The notes: generated from the letters alone by a model not told the origin. Positions 33,863 through 45,931 are shown, counted from the first letter of the stretch. The stretch is DNA of 64,000 bases from Hermatobates lingyangjiaoensis (GCA_026182355.1 JAPFBL010001617.1:4375001-4439000), one strand, 5' to 3'. Made by a program: numbers and translations.

Positions 33863-35831
33863 AAAAAATCTGGAGTGGCCTGCACTCAACTTTACTATAA
33901 GTAAACTTAATATCAATTTTCTTGGGTATATAATATATAATGTCCCATTTAAGCATAATGTAAACATTTAAATGGGAGATGCTTATTAGTCTTTCATTTC
34001 TGAGGTAGTACAGATAGTGATTGATCGACTTATCAATAAATAAGCTTATTTTTGTACATCCCACAGTTGATCCAAATAATCTCATTGGTATAACTACAGC
34101 AGAATCAGAAAAATACTCTTATTTTCTCTGAAAAGCATCATAAACATCCAAGAAAAAATGTCGTTTTAAAATAATTTATAACTAAGAATATACAATAATT
34201 ACATTTATTAATCTTCAAACGAAAGATTTCCATTTTGAATTATGTTTTACAATTTTGGTTTTTTATAGAATTATTATACTGGGAATTTTATGGCACTTAG
34301 TATTTATTAAAATCATTTTCTTCCCCTTTATCGAAAATCATATATACCAATTTTCTCTGAGTGAGTGTTATCTTTTATCCTGCGTCATGTACTCTGTTAT
34401 AAGCTTGCTATGAATGTATATTGGGAAAAAATATATTAGTAATTAACCAGTTTACATACTCAACTCAAAGTCGAAGCCAGCTATTCAATATAATTTAAAT
34501 CATTTATAGTTGGCAGCTTCTAATTTTTGAAAATAATAAATATGAACTATTAGACTAGAATAGTCTAATTTTATCTCAGTGGTTTTGCTCAAAAAATGTA
34601 TAAGTCAATGTAAACATTGTAAAAAAATATCAAAAATTCGACAAGTATAGCAGGTGATCCCTTAGTCTAGGACAGTGTTTCCCAAACTCTTGGCCCCCTT
34701 GGGTCCATAAACCGATAACTCAACACCCTTGAATAATAATCAGATTCCTAGACTAAATACCCAAATGAGTAACATTTTAATAATTAAATTAAAATAATTA
34801 CTAATCGAATAATTATGTAGAATCCAATAGATGTATTGTTTCATGGCATATTTATGCAAAAGAATTAATACACAATAAAAGAAACTTGGGTGAGAATATA
34901 CTTTTAACATAAAAATGAATTATCTAAACAAATAATTTTAAGAAACAGTTTCCTACAAGTTTACATATCGTGTTTTCACATAAAGTTAGAAATTATATTG
35001 CATGAACATTTTCAATTTATGGAAATAGAATCCCCGCTCCTTTTTACACCCCCCCCCCCCCCCGATATCAAAGCACCGCCCACTTTGGGAAACACTGGTC
35101 TAGGATAAACAAACAGTTTTTATAGCTGTATTGCTCTTTCCCGTAATTGAAACTTCATGCATTTTTTTTTATGAATTGCTAATTGTTTGTTCCATTTTTG
35201 GTCAAATTTTCATGAGTTTTTAATGAGCCGTTTAGCATCAAAAAAACATTTTCTGGAAACAAAAATCGTACTTTAACGCCCCTTTGGTGAATGCAATTTA
35301 AAAAAAATTATTTGAAATCATTTTCCATATAAAGTTCTATTTTTAAGCATAGTTTCATTTTGATCCGTCAGACGGTATGTCTTGTATCGCTCTCACAAGC
35401 TTTGAGATTGAATTATAAGTCAAAATTTTTAGATTTTATTGAAAAGAAAATATTTCCCGTTGTTTTAAAATTCTGAATATATTTTTCGTTTGTTCCATTT
35501 GCAACCTCAAAGATAATGTCACAATTTCATAACTCTAATGTTTTGGCAAAAAAAGTGACTTTCCCGTCATGCATAATTCTTCCCAAACAATAGGGATCTT
35601 CTTCCCTATGAGGCCCATTTCTGTGTAAAACATCAACTTGATCCATCAAAGATTCTAGACCGTAGCGTGGTAACAAGCAATGCTAACACACTCACCCACC
35701 CACACACACAGTTATCATCGAAAAAATTTCATAAAACGACTTCTGGGACCTCAAAACATGTAATTCCGTCAAAATCTCGTGATCGAATTTTTTCACGATC
35801 ATTACCATATACTTTACTTATAGTAAAGTAA
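33863..35831 (-). repeat. PER repeat copy B (full length, contains a hAT MITE)
   Basis: Left end: AAAAAATCTGGAGTGGCCTG then CTTTACTATAAGTAAAC. Right end: CACGATCATTACCATATACT then TTACTTATAGTAAAGTAAAA. Shared internal blocks include GTAGTACAGATAGTGATTGA, ATTATACTGGGAATTTTATG, TTCGACAAGTATAGCAGGTG, TTTCCCGTAATTGAAACTTC, GTCACTTTCCCGTCATGCAT and TAGACCGTAGCGTGGTAACA. Without the 425-bp hAT insert the unit is about 1.54 kb. No coding frame spans it. It is oriented opposite to copies A and G and joins copy C directly. Confidence 0.85.
34673..35097. mobile_element. 425-bp hAT-type MITE with perfect 8-bp target duplication
   Basis: Ends CAGTGTTTCCCAAA are perfect inverted repeats (34673-34686 and 35084-35097). 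The element is flanked by GTCTAGGA on both sides (34665-34672 and 35098-35105), an 8-bp duplication as made by hAT transposases. Sister PER copies at 41520 and 47805 read TAGTCTAGAATAAACAAACA and TAGTCTAGGATAAACAAACA with a single CTAG site, so they are natural empty sites. The interior is A+T-rich, with a run of 15 C at 35049-35063, and has no transposase. Confidence 0.95.
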
Positions 35832-37427
35832 AAATCTGCAGTTGCCTACACTTATGTTTACTATAACTAAGTATCATATCAAACTTCTTGTGTATATAAT
35901 GTCCCATTTAGACATAATGTCTAAATGGGAGATGTTTATTAGTGTTTAATTCCTGGAGGTAGAACAGATAGTGATTAAACCAGTTATCAATATACGGGCT
36001 TATTTCTGTGTATCACTCAATTGATGCATATAGTATCATTAGTATTACAACATCAGGATTAATACTTTTCTAAGTCAAAGTGAAGATATCGTGTAACGAT
36101 ATAATCTCTCACAGGAGAAAATGACTTTTGTTCCTATAGGCAGTGGATCTCATAAATGGTTATCTGTAACAATTCATCCACGCCAGTGGATCTGTTACAT
36201 TTAATTCCGGTTATTTGACCTCCTACATTGAAAATTTAATTTTCCCTTTAAGACTTCAAAATATCCCCATCTCAGAAATGTCAGAAACATGATAAAAAAA
36301 GTGTCAGTGTCGTCGATTCACCGAAGAATTAGTATAAAATTAGTATATATTTTGTAATATAAAACTAAGGAGTCCAATCCTCTTAATTCAATATTACCCA
36401 AAGATAATAAGTTTCACAAACACAAGAAAGTTTACGTGTAAGTTAGTTAGCATTAGAAATTATATCTTTGATTGGCGTTGATTTTTTACAAGTAATAATA
36501 TTATTCTTCTTATATGTCATACAGGTCTTTAAATCATTTCATTTTTTTCATTCTAACTCTAAACGACAATCTTATTTCAGTCGATTCAGTTAAAAAATTT
36601 CAGAGGCAATGTAAAATATGTAAATAAACTAAACAAATCCGAGAAGTATAGCAGGTAGTAATCCTTAAGTCTAGGACGAATATTCAGTTTTTATTGCTTT
36701 TTTACCCTTTGAGGTAATTTATATTTCACGGATTTATTTTATAAATTGTTAATTTCTGATCATTTTTTTGGCAAAATTTCATTTTTTTTTAATGAGCCGT
36801 TTAGCGTCAAAAAAATTTTTCTGAAAACAGAAAATGTCCCATGTCGCCTCGATTTGTTCATGTAGTGTTGAAGAGATTTACCTCAACTCATCGCCCACAT
36901 AATGCTCTATTTTTAAGTATAATTTCATTTTGATACGTCAAATGGGATGGCTTGTATTGCTTTAACAAACTTTTAGATTGAATGATAAGCCAAAAATTTT
37001 TACTTTTTATTGAAAGAAAATATTCCTGTTGTTTTAACAATCTGATTATTTTTTCAGTTATAGCTTTTGTAGCCCTAAAGATATGCCAAAATTCCAAAAC
37101 TCTAGAATCAGTATTTAGGAGAAAAAAAAATTTATAAAATACATTTTGGCCAACAAAGTCACTTTCCCATCATGCATAATTGCTCCCAAACAATGGGGTT
37201 CATCTATACTATGAGGACTATCTTTCTGTAAAATAACAATTTCATGCATCAAAGATTCTAGACCGCAGCAAGCTTTTGTGTACACAAGCTTTTGGATATA
37301 CAGCCACCACCCACCCACATCATCGAAAAAACTTCATAAAACGACTTTGGAAACTACAAAATATGTAATTTCGTCAAAATCTTGAAATCGTATTTTTTCG
37401 CGACCACTACACTTATAGTAGAGTAAC
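35825..37427 (-). repeat. PER repeat copy C, directly after copy B
   Basis: It begins in the shared junction TAGTAAAGTAAAAATCTGCAG and continues TTGCCTACACTTATGTTTAC, TGTCCCATTTAGACATAATG and GGTAGAACAGATAGTGATTA. It ends CGCGACCACTACACTTATAG then TAGAGTAAC. It is more diverged than B and D, with internal deletions (for example around the ATTATACTGGGAATTTT block). CATCATGCATAATTGCTCCC and AAAGATTCTAGACCGCAGCA are recognisable. Orientation as copy B. Confidence 0.8.
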
Positions 37428-38749
37428 AATAAAGATTATTCAAAAAAGTAAGTTTATATAGAGGCTAAAAGCTATGTTAATGCATGAAAGTTTATTTTAA
37501 TTCCCAATGCATTGAATATTACTTTAATAGTATATTTACACCTTGCAGTATTCTTATTACTTTTCTTTGATTTTTTTTCTTAATTTGACAGTGCACTCAG
37601 TTGTGTAAATAACGACGAAAAAAAATTTGCGGCTGGTAAATAATGTACGTAGAGGTGAGGCAGGCAGTAATAGCAGGGCACTAACCCCGACGCGCCACTT
37701 ACTGCAACCCTGACCACTCGCGTGAAACAGACGACGCTGAAACTTTACCTCCTCTACTGAATCATGCAAAAGTACAAAAATATACTCGCACGTTATTCCG
37801 AGTCACCGTAGAAAACGACTATCTCCTCACATAAACAGCTATGAGACTTTCAGGATAAAGTTCTTCTCTTGAGCAATTTCCCATCCTAGAAACACCAAAT
37901 TTACTTTGGTAAAAGTAAAAATTAGAACATATTACTTTAAATCACATGTTATAACAAAAGCAATACAACCGTTTTTACTAAATATTGTAGCATTTAATTT
38001 GAACACTGCTCATGAAGACTCCTTCATTCGAAAGAGTGGTTGCAGAACAGTGTCGGAATACTGTATCAAGAGTTTATTAAGTTTTTAAGATAACAGTCAA
38101 TATGGCGAGAATTCGGTTTCTTAAATGCATAAATGTAAAATCTAAAAAAGTCCTGAAAATAATCATATAAATATTTCAATGACACAATTAGGAGGAATGC
38201 TCAAATTCCCCCTAAGCGCTCACTCGTTCAGCCATGAAAAAATAATTGTTTCCACAATTGCTCATCAATAGCATCTACAAATCACTCAACTTATTCTGAC
38301 ATCGTGAAGATTGAGAAAATGATAGCCATTGAAGTTCCCATTATTGCGCATTCGTTCATCTTCTACAATTTAGAAGGCGGACAAAAAGAATAAAGATATA
38401 CTTCAACAGGTTAAAACTTGATTGGAAGAGGTGAGGGCAGAAATAAAACAAAGGTGAGCAGAAACAGAGCCCTTAATCAACTCTGCTAACGCAATACTAT
38501 AAATCTAGTTTATTATGTAAAGACTTCATGTTAAACTATGAAGCCTTTATGAAATATTCATCATATATATTTATACATGGGACCAAACATGCTTTAATCC
38601 GATAAGTCAATATTATACTGCTATAAGTAGTCAACAGATAACAGGAATAGTAAATATTAAAATTAAAGGATAACTGAAAAAAATATCTTGGATGGAATGT
38701 CCTAGGGACACAACTCCTGCAATATAGATGTGCATAACAAACAAGGTAA
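37428..38749. other. A+T-rich stretch with a G+C-rich island
   Basis: The island is at about 37645-37745 (ACGCGCCACTTACTGCAACC near its middle). No element ends or coding motifs. The frames at 37557-37769 and 37906-38088 are short and motif-free. Confidence 0.5.
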
Positions 38750-38757
38750 GAAGATTA

Positions 38758-39065
38758 AGTGGGGCGATAGAGGGTAGGTTATAATAGGGAGGTGAGCAGA
38801 TTAATATAGTATGTTGTTGGCCTAGGTTCGAAAATAGATGGCAAATGGTGACTATTGCGGGGCGGATAGAGCGAGTTGGAAACGTGTCAGCTCGTCTGAC
38901 TCACCTGGTCCACGACTGACTTTCCTAATTATAAGCGGCCCTTCACTCGTCCTTACCCTTCGCAGCTACCAAAGTGCTTCTTGGATCATTAAGTCCTCAA
39001 TGAAATCCTTATATCTTTCAACAATTACTTTTTTTGTCAAATTATTATTATTAAAACAACAAAAA
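38758..39065 (+). mobile_element. Possible SINE with B-box-like sequence and A-rich end
   Basis: GGCCTAGGTTCGAAAATAG (about 38819-38837) resembles a Pol III B box. A G+C-rich body follows (GGGGCGGATAGAGCGAGTTG, TCACCTGGTCCACGACTGAC) and the segment ends with ATTATTATTATTAAAACAAC near 39060. The A box is not clear. The open frame 38838-39074 over it has no motif and is probably incidental. Confidence 0.35.
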
Positions 39066-40672
39066 GATGATTGAAGTAGAAAGCAAGATTATTGTTTTCT
39101 TGTTTAATGTGAAGTCATCTGACTACTTTCTTCTCTTTTGAAATAATAGCACTAACATTCTTTAGCATATTTTATATTTTGATGTAAAACCGACTACAAA
39201 ACTAAACAAAAACGAAAGGTACACAAACTTCAGACGCCCATTATCAAAATTTTTTATCTTTTTAATACGTAAACTACACTTCCTACGACAATAACTAAAT
39301 CTCTATAGTCAATTTTACATTTTGAATTGACAAAGAGCATTCCATTTCAATAAAGATCAACGGTACAATTATTTGGACACAAATGACAATAACGAGAATG
39401 AAGGATAAAAACTGTATCACCACCACATACTGAAATCACAAGAGTAATTTAAAGAAGAATTTAAAACTACATCTCAAGTTATTATGTTGTAGTTTTCAAT
39501 TATGTATCAATATAAAATCAAAATAACAACTAAAACCCACTGATTTGAAGTGAAAGTATCTATGTTACTGATCCTGGGGAAGGATAAGTCAAGCAGGGAG
39601 TTTCTACCTTGGCCCAGCACCACACCTCCTAAATATTCTACAAGGGAGTCAACGACTATTTTCAGTCTGTGTCGAAAAACAAAAACCTTCCTCTAATCAT
39701 TATAAAGTTAAACTTGGTTCAAGTAATCCTCAAAGTTCAGTTATAGGATGGCTTCCACAACACATACTTTGTTGTAAAAAAAAAAAAACAGTTATATTTC
39801 AGGATATTTCTTCAAGAGTCCTATATATATTAAACAAAACACATAATTAAGCCTAGGCTTTTTTCATCGACAGTCTACAGTTAATGTGCCCCGCGCTCTC
39901 TGGAAAAAGTAGAACACAAAAAATCTAAAACCAAGTTCTATTCACAAAATAACAACATACATTTTTCTAATTTATTAATGTTAGTAAAGAAAAGTGGACA
40001 CAATACAGATATTACAAGAAATGAACATTTCAAATACTGAAAAATATTTGTGAATCATTTAGCTCACCCTTAAATGCCCAGCATGGAAAACACTGTCAAA
40101 AAGATTGATACGTCCTGAGAATATATTTCATTATAATCTCTTACCCCACATTTACTAAGAAAAAGTTTAATAGATATTCTCTATTAAAATATATTCCTTA
40201 GTTGCTTTCTTTTACCTTGTAACTCTGTGAAATAGAATAAAAAAAAGATATTAAATAAAAAATGAGTTATCTGAGTGCTATTAAAGATGTCAGCACAATA
40301 TCAATCAATAAATGATAAAAAAAACAAAGGGAATTAGATTACTTGTTGTCAAAGAACTAGTGTCAGTTGAACTCGTGAGATACAGTCCTTTCTTAGGCTG
40401 CTTTCTCTTTTTTCTATTGATGTTGTGGAAATTTTTTTTATTGTAGAGTCAGGAGTACTTCTTGTGACATTTCTACAGATATCTTATTATATCATATTAA
40501 AAAGAAAAGAAATTATAGCCTGTAGTTAAATATTATAACAAAATTAAGCTGATTTGCAATAAAATTGAAATAATAATAATACGCCTTAAATCGTATTTAT
40601 CTCTTAGATTACCATCCTTGTAATATTGTATACATTTATAAAATCTTAACTTGGACATTTATAACGAAAAAG
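39066..40672. other. A+T-rich unannotated stretch
   Basis: A small G+C-richer spot occurs at about 39575-39625. Nothing recognisable. Confidence 0.5.
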
Positions 40673-42307
40673 AAAAAAATCTGGAGTGGCCTACACTCTA
40701 CTTTACTATAAGTAACTTAATGTCAAATTTCTTGAGTATATAAAACATAACGTCTCATTTAAGCATAACGTAAACATCTAAATGGGATATAATTATTAGC
40801 CTGTCATTCCTGAGGTAGTACAGATAGTGATTGAAGGACATATCAATTTATAAACTTATTTTTGTACATCACAAATAATTTATTATTTGCAAATAATTTC
40901 ATTAGTATAACTACAGCAGTAATAACATTTTTGAAAAACCAATGTGAACATTTCTTGAAACGAAATATTATCCTACAAGAGAACATGGCTATTGTTCAAA
41001 TAGCCAGTAGATTTCTTACATCGTTTATTTGACATCCTTCTACATTGAATATTAATGTAAAATTTTCAAATTTGAAACACAAAATACCCTTTTTTTCTCT
41101 GAAAAACATCTTAAACAGCGAAGAAAATGTTATTTTAAGGTGATTTGTTAATTAAAGATGTACGATAATTACATTTATTAATCTCTAAACGAAAGATTAT
41201 AATTTTGAATTATCTTTTACACTTTTGGTATTTAACAGAATTATTATACTGGGAATTTTATGGCTTCTTAGTATTTTATAAGATCATTTTCCTTCCCCTT
41301 TGTCAAATAACATATATACGAATTTTTTTTTAATGAGTGTTATCATTTACCTGCACAATATTATTCCTCTTACATCTCTTATAAGTCAATAATATATTTT
41401 CATTTTTCCATTAGAAACATCAATTTTATCTCAGTGGATTCGCTCAAAAAATTTCTAAGTTAATGTAAACAATGTAAAAAAATACAAAAAATTCGACAAG
41501 TATAGCAGGTGATCTCTTAGTCTAGAATAAACAAACAGTTTTTATATCGTTATTGCTCTTTCCCGTAATTGAAACTTCATGATTTTTTTTTTATGAATTG
41601 CTAATTGTTTGTTCCATTTTTGGACTAATTTTCATTATTTTTTAACGAGCCGTTTAGCGTCAAAAAATCATTTTCTGAAAACACAAATCGTACTCTAACG
41701 CCCCTTTAGCGAAAGTAATTTCAAAAAAAAATATCTCAACTCATTCTCCATATAATGTTCTATTTGTAGGCATAGTTTCATTCTTGTCCGTCAAACAGTA
41801 TGACTTGTATCGCTCTCACAAGGTTTGAGATTGAATTATAAGTCAAAATTTTTACATTTTATTGAAAAAAAAAAATTTCCTGTTGTCTTAAAATTCTGAA
41901 TATATTTTTCGTTTGTTGCATTTGAAACTTCAAAGATAATGTCAAAATTTCAAAACTCTAGGGTTATCAGTTTAGGAGAAATAAATGTTTTAAAAAAAAC
42001 GGTTTTTGGCAAAAAAAGTGACTTTCCCATCATGCATAATTCTTCCCAAACAATAGGGATCTTCGTCTAAATGGGGCCCATTTTTGTGTAAAATATCAAC
42101 TTGATCCATCAAAGATTCTGGACCGTAGCGTGGTAACAAGCAATGCTAACACACGCACCCACCACCCACCCACCCACCCACCCACCCACAGACATCATCG
42201 TAAAAACGTCATAAAACGACTTCTGGGACCTCAAAACATGTAATTCCGTCAAAATCTCAAAATCGAATTTTTTCACGATCACTATACTTTACTTATAGTA
42301 AAGTAAA
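40673..42307 (-). repeat. PER repeat copy D (full length, uninterrupted)
   Basis: This is the cleanest full copy, about 1.63 kb: AAATCTGGAGTGGCCTACAC, CTACTTTACTATAAGTAAC, ATTATACTGGGAATTTTATG, TCGACAAGTATAGCAGGTGA, CTTTCCCATCATGCATAATT, GACCGTAGCGTGGTAACAAG. Then comes a (CCCA)n microsatellite at about 42154-42189, and the right end TATACTTTACTTATAGTAAA. It keeps the undisturbed target of the hAT MITE at 41518-41530. No coding potential is seen. Orientation as B and C. Confidence 0.88.
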
Positions 42308-43540
42308 AAACGGTGGTAAATGAATTTAAAACTACTCCGAGAAAAATACTTGCAGGCACTAACAGGTCAATGTCAAACAAAATGTACTGGAATATCAATT
42401 TCACTTAACATCTGACAGGATTTACTTTTTTTCCTATAACAAATATTAATCCAAACTAGAATTTGTTTTTCTCAGTTGACCGACATTTTGTATTGGAACT
42501 ATTCCTGCCAAATCTGGATGTAAATTGAAGCCGTTTATAAGAGGACTCCCCCCGAGTCCACACAAACTTTTGACAAATATATAGTAAATAGTACCACGAA
42601 TACTGCTTACAACTTACAGTGTCTATGTAAAATGTTTTGTGTACCACCACAGATTCAGTCCGGTGCCAGGAAAATTTGCATGCCTGATCCAGTGAGGGTT
42701 TTTTTTTCAAATTACGACTCCAGAGTCCAGCTTTGTAGTTATGAATCCAATTGGGATAGGGATACTGTTTATTATTTGACCCACATTTTAACCATGTTAC
42801 ATCTGATATAAAGTAATTGATAAAATTTATTTTATAAATGATATTCATCAAATATTTTCACAACGTTATAGTTCTGCTACTATGTAAGATACTATGTATC
42901 AGCTACTATGTAATATTTACTCATTCGTATAAATCAAACAAAAAGTGTGCCAAGAATTTTTATGAAATCAGTAAGTTTTAAACAAGATGCACTTTTCCTC
43001 AAGTTACATATACAGAACAAATTATAACAACACGACTACAGTTTTCTTTACAATGTTCTTCTTGTTTCCTTATGGTGACATTTCTGTCTCCTCATAATTT
43101 ACCAGTATTTTAAGATTTTTTAACGGAGCATCTTCATATACCAATATTTTACAAGAATTCTCTAATTTTTTTTTGTAACAAGCGATTTAGAAATAGATTA
43201 ATACTTTTTTCCCATTGCATTAAAATTTCATACTCTTTGCTTTGCTGCAGACATATACTATTTTAGGTCTGTCGTTATTCGTACAAGACCAGTGTACTCA
43301 TTACTCTGTATATGGTATTTACTATAATAGAGTTCTTCAACTGAACACCATATATCATCTAGGGTCATCGGATTTATTTCCAAAGAAAAGATAATCATTT
43401 TATGGAAATAAAAACCACTGCTTTAGGCATTAATAATGTTTTAACAATTTCTCAAGGTTTGGTATATGCGGTCGAGATAAGACAACCTCAGATTTAGAGT
43501 ATAATTACAAATAAATAATATAAGGTTTGTCAGTTTAAGG
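42308..43540. other. A+T-rich stretch with one long unrecognised frame
   Basis: The minus-strand frame 42456-42851 (131 codons) is the longest motif-free frame in the window and is discussed as a finding; I do not call it a gene. The rest is featureless. Confidence 0.45.
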
Positions 43541-43700
43541 CAGGCATGGGCAGCCTGCAGCCCAACACGCGTTTTTGTGCGGCCCTCAGAGATTATATGG
43601 AATTCGACCTTAATATTAAAAATTACTTTGCTTTTTGCTAATTAACAAAAGTTCACCGAGACTTTTGGAAGAAATTACAACATTGAAGAGAGAGAGAGAG
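43541..43700 (+). mobile_element. One end of a hAT-type DNA transposon
   Basis: CAGGCATGGGCAGCCTGCAG then CCCAACACGCGTTTTTGTGC and GGCCCTCAGAG matches the widespread hAT terminus of the form CAGGGGTGGGCAACCTGCGGC followed by TGCGGCCCTC. The preceding 8 bases are GTTTAAGG, but no second copy with a matching right end was found, so this is a single surviving end. A (GA)n run lies at 43685-43702. Confidence 0.6.
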
Positions 43701-43702
43701 AG

Positions 43703-44792
43703 CTCAAAAGTAACAAATGCTTCAGTTTTTGCAGTGGTATTAACTTACTTTTTTCTTATAGAATAACAGTGCTGGTAAGTCTTTTCCTTCAAAAAACGAC
43801 TGGTTTCATAATAAACTTTGTTACAGTTTTTGCACTTTATTGCATATATAATATTACTCTGTAATTCCCTTGGAATCTTATCTTTTACATTTGAAAATAG
43901 ACATTTCACTTTTCATTTGCTATAAAACGCTTTCCATGTTACCAATAGTTTTTAGATTGTATTTTTTTGAGCTTCAATTAAGTCAAATTCGATTTTAAGT
44001 AAAAATAAAATCACAGTGTAAAAACTATTGGTGACTTTGACTGACATATCAGCATGCTCTAGAAAATGGACATGTTCTTAAACTTGTCGAGTAAAAACGA
44101 AAATTCAGTAGGAATGAATATACTATTATATTCTAATAGTATATCAAATAACCTCTGTCCAACAAACAACTTTACAATGCGATATAAGAAAAAATCAATT
44201 ATCACTTCCCTATTCATCAACAAATCAGAATCAAAATCATTAAGTGAAACTGTTAACCATAATAACAAAGGAAATTTCACTCTATTATTGTTCGAGAGCC
44301 GAATACCGCCGAAAACTCTAGCGAAATTATAAGGAGGAATAAAAAGCTTATAAAGGCTTAACTTATTGAAGAAGGAAGTGCTTCACTCATAACATGTACC
44401 AAATAGTGAGACAGAGACTGATAATAAGAAAAGTTTTCAAAGGTGAAAATAGTTGCAGTTTACTGTTGCTAAGTTAAGATGGGCATGATGCGATCAATGT
44501 TGTGGGTCGGGCACGCGATGGCCGGTAGGCAAGCCGCAGACAAATAGCCTTTCTTATCTATATGCGCCACCCCATGGTCGAGTCACCCCTGATCACTACC
44601 TCGCCATCCAGTCAGTCAACTCACTGATTTCACAGCCACAACACCACAAAAAAAAAAGAAAAAGACAAGAAAAAGTATATTGCAAGTTAAACAGTATTTT
44701 ATGGTCCAAACGTTCACAATTTAAACAATAGCGATTGTTTTACAAACCTATTGTTTTACAATAGGGAAGTGATTATTATTTTACAATATCTG
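43703..44792. other. A+T-rich stretch with a G+C-rich island
   Basis: The island at about 44480-44640 (GTGGGTCGGGCACGCGATGG near its start, CGCCACCCCATGGTCGAGTC later) has no coding motif. The overlapping open frames near 44059-44332 on both strands are shadows of each other without motifs. Confidence 0.45.
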
Positions 44793-44891
44793 ACAGAGGT
44801 CAGATATGGCTTAGTAGAAGCGATCGAGCAAAACCCTAGGTTCTGTGAGATAGTGAAAGGACTTGACCCTTGGAGAGAAGAGAGATGAGGC
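44793..44891 (+). repeat. 99-bp direct repeat, copy 1 (SINE-like or short terminal repeat)
   Basis: ACAGAGGTCAGATATGGCTT, AGCGATCGAGCAAAACCCTA, AAAGGACTTGACCCTTGGAG. It differs from copy 2 at 45832 at about six positions. TGGCTTAGTAG resembles a tRNA A box, but the expected B box position reads GGTTCTGTGAG, a poor match. Either a tRNA-derived SINE head or short terminal repeats of a 1.1-kb element. Confidence 0.65.
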
Positions 44892-45831
44892 CAAACACTT
44901 ATTAATAATTTACTTTTTTAAGTTAACAATTAGTTATGAAGTATTTCACATTATTTATTTTTTTTTTTTTTTGTTGACGGAAGAATTGACCTCTATAAAG
45001 GCGTTTTTAAAGTTACAAATAGATATCAAAAGTCAACAAGTAAAATTTTCATTGAGTCAGATAAGACAATATTTCTATAAAGGAGGAAATATAACCTAAG
45101 GAAAATAAAGGATGCTTGGTAGATTGGGTAGAGAGAAGGTTAGAAGCTGAAGAACTTCATTAAATCTTACGGACGACTATACCCAACACATAATTAACCC
45201 TTATTGCTCCTGCCACCCTATTCCCCCCTGAGAAATGTGCTCAATCATTTCCTTGTTTAACAATAATTTAAATAAATCTCTAATAAATATTACATTAACT
45301 CTTGATTTATGCGACTAACTCATTTGAATAATATTATTAGCAAAACAATATATGAAACATATGTGTGTCTAAATACAGGAGATAGGAATTTACAAATTCA
45401 CCTTCTAACAATACATAATATAATAACTTGAAACATAATTGAAGACGGACATTGGCGCTAACGGCCTCTCCCCTCTAGGGCGTATAGTGTTCTATAATGT
45501 CTCACGTCCACCCAGCTGTTCACTGTTATATGTTGTGCTTCTTTTCATAACAGCGTCACTCTTCAAACCATATTGAATTTTAGTAATTTTGTTTGTTGTC
45601 TAGTTCCCACAACTCCTTTACATCAAGGACATTAAGGTTTCGGATTCAGCTGTTAATCATTTAGTTCAGCATGTTAAAACAGGCTTCCAGAACACATAGT
45701 ATCAGAATACTTTTACTTTAGTGAATTCCCATTCTTATAACCTGCAGAGAATTAGAGCAAGTTTCCTCAAGTAATGCTTTTGTCATTATTTTCCTCTTCA
45801 TATCTGTTAAACTACCTTGTTAGTTACGTTT
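44892..45831. other. Interval between the two 99-bp direct repeats
   Basis: About 940 bp. It has a T-run at 44955-44972, a plus-strand frame at 44863-45099 without motifs, and a G+C-richer segment at 45450-45500. If the direct repeats are terminal repeats this is the interior of a non-coding element. I see no primer-binding or polypurine signal that I can defend. Confidence 0.35.
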
Positions 45832-45931
45832 ACAGAGGTCAGATATGGCTTAGTAGAGGCGATCGAGCTAAACCCTAGGTCCTATGAGTTAGTGAAAGGA
45901 CTTGACCCTTGGAGAGAAGAGAGGTGAGGCA
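45832..45931 (+). repeat. 99-bp direct repeat, copy 2
   Basis: ACAGAGGTCAGATATGGCTT, GGCGATCGAGCTAAACCCTA, AAAGGACTTGACCCTTGGAG. Same orientation as copy 1, 1,039 bp downstream, homology ending at GAGGC on both. Confidence 0.65.

Noticed and set aside
38838..39074. 78-codon plus-strand frame
   Set aside because: It overlaps the body of a possible SINE with a B-box-like sequence and A-rich end; no protein motif.
42679..43550. CATGCCTG at 42679 as the partner end of the hAT terminus at 43541
   Set aside because: It lies on the wrong side for an inward-facing right end, and the flanking bases do not extend the match.
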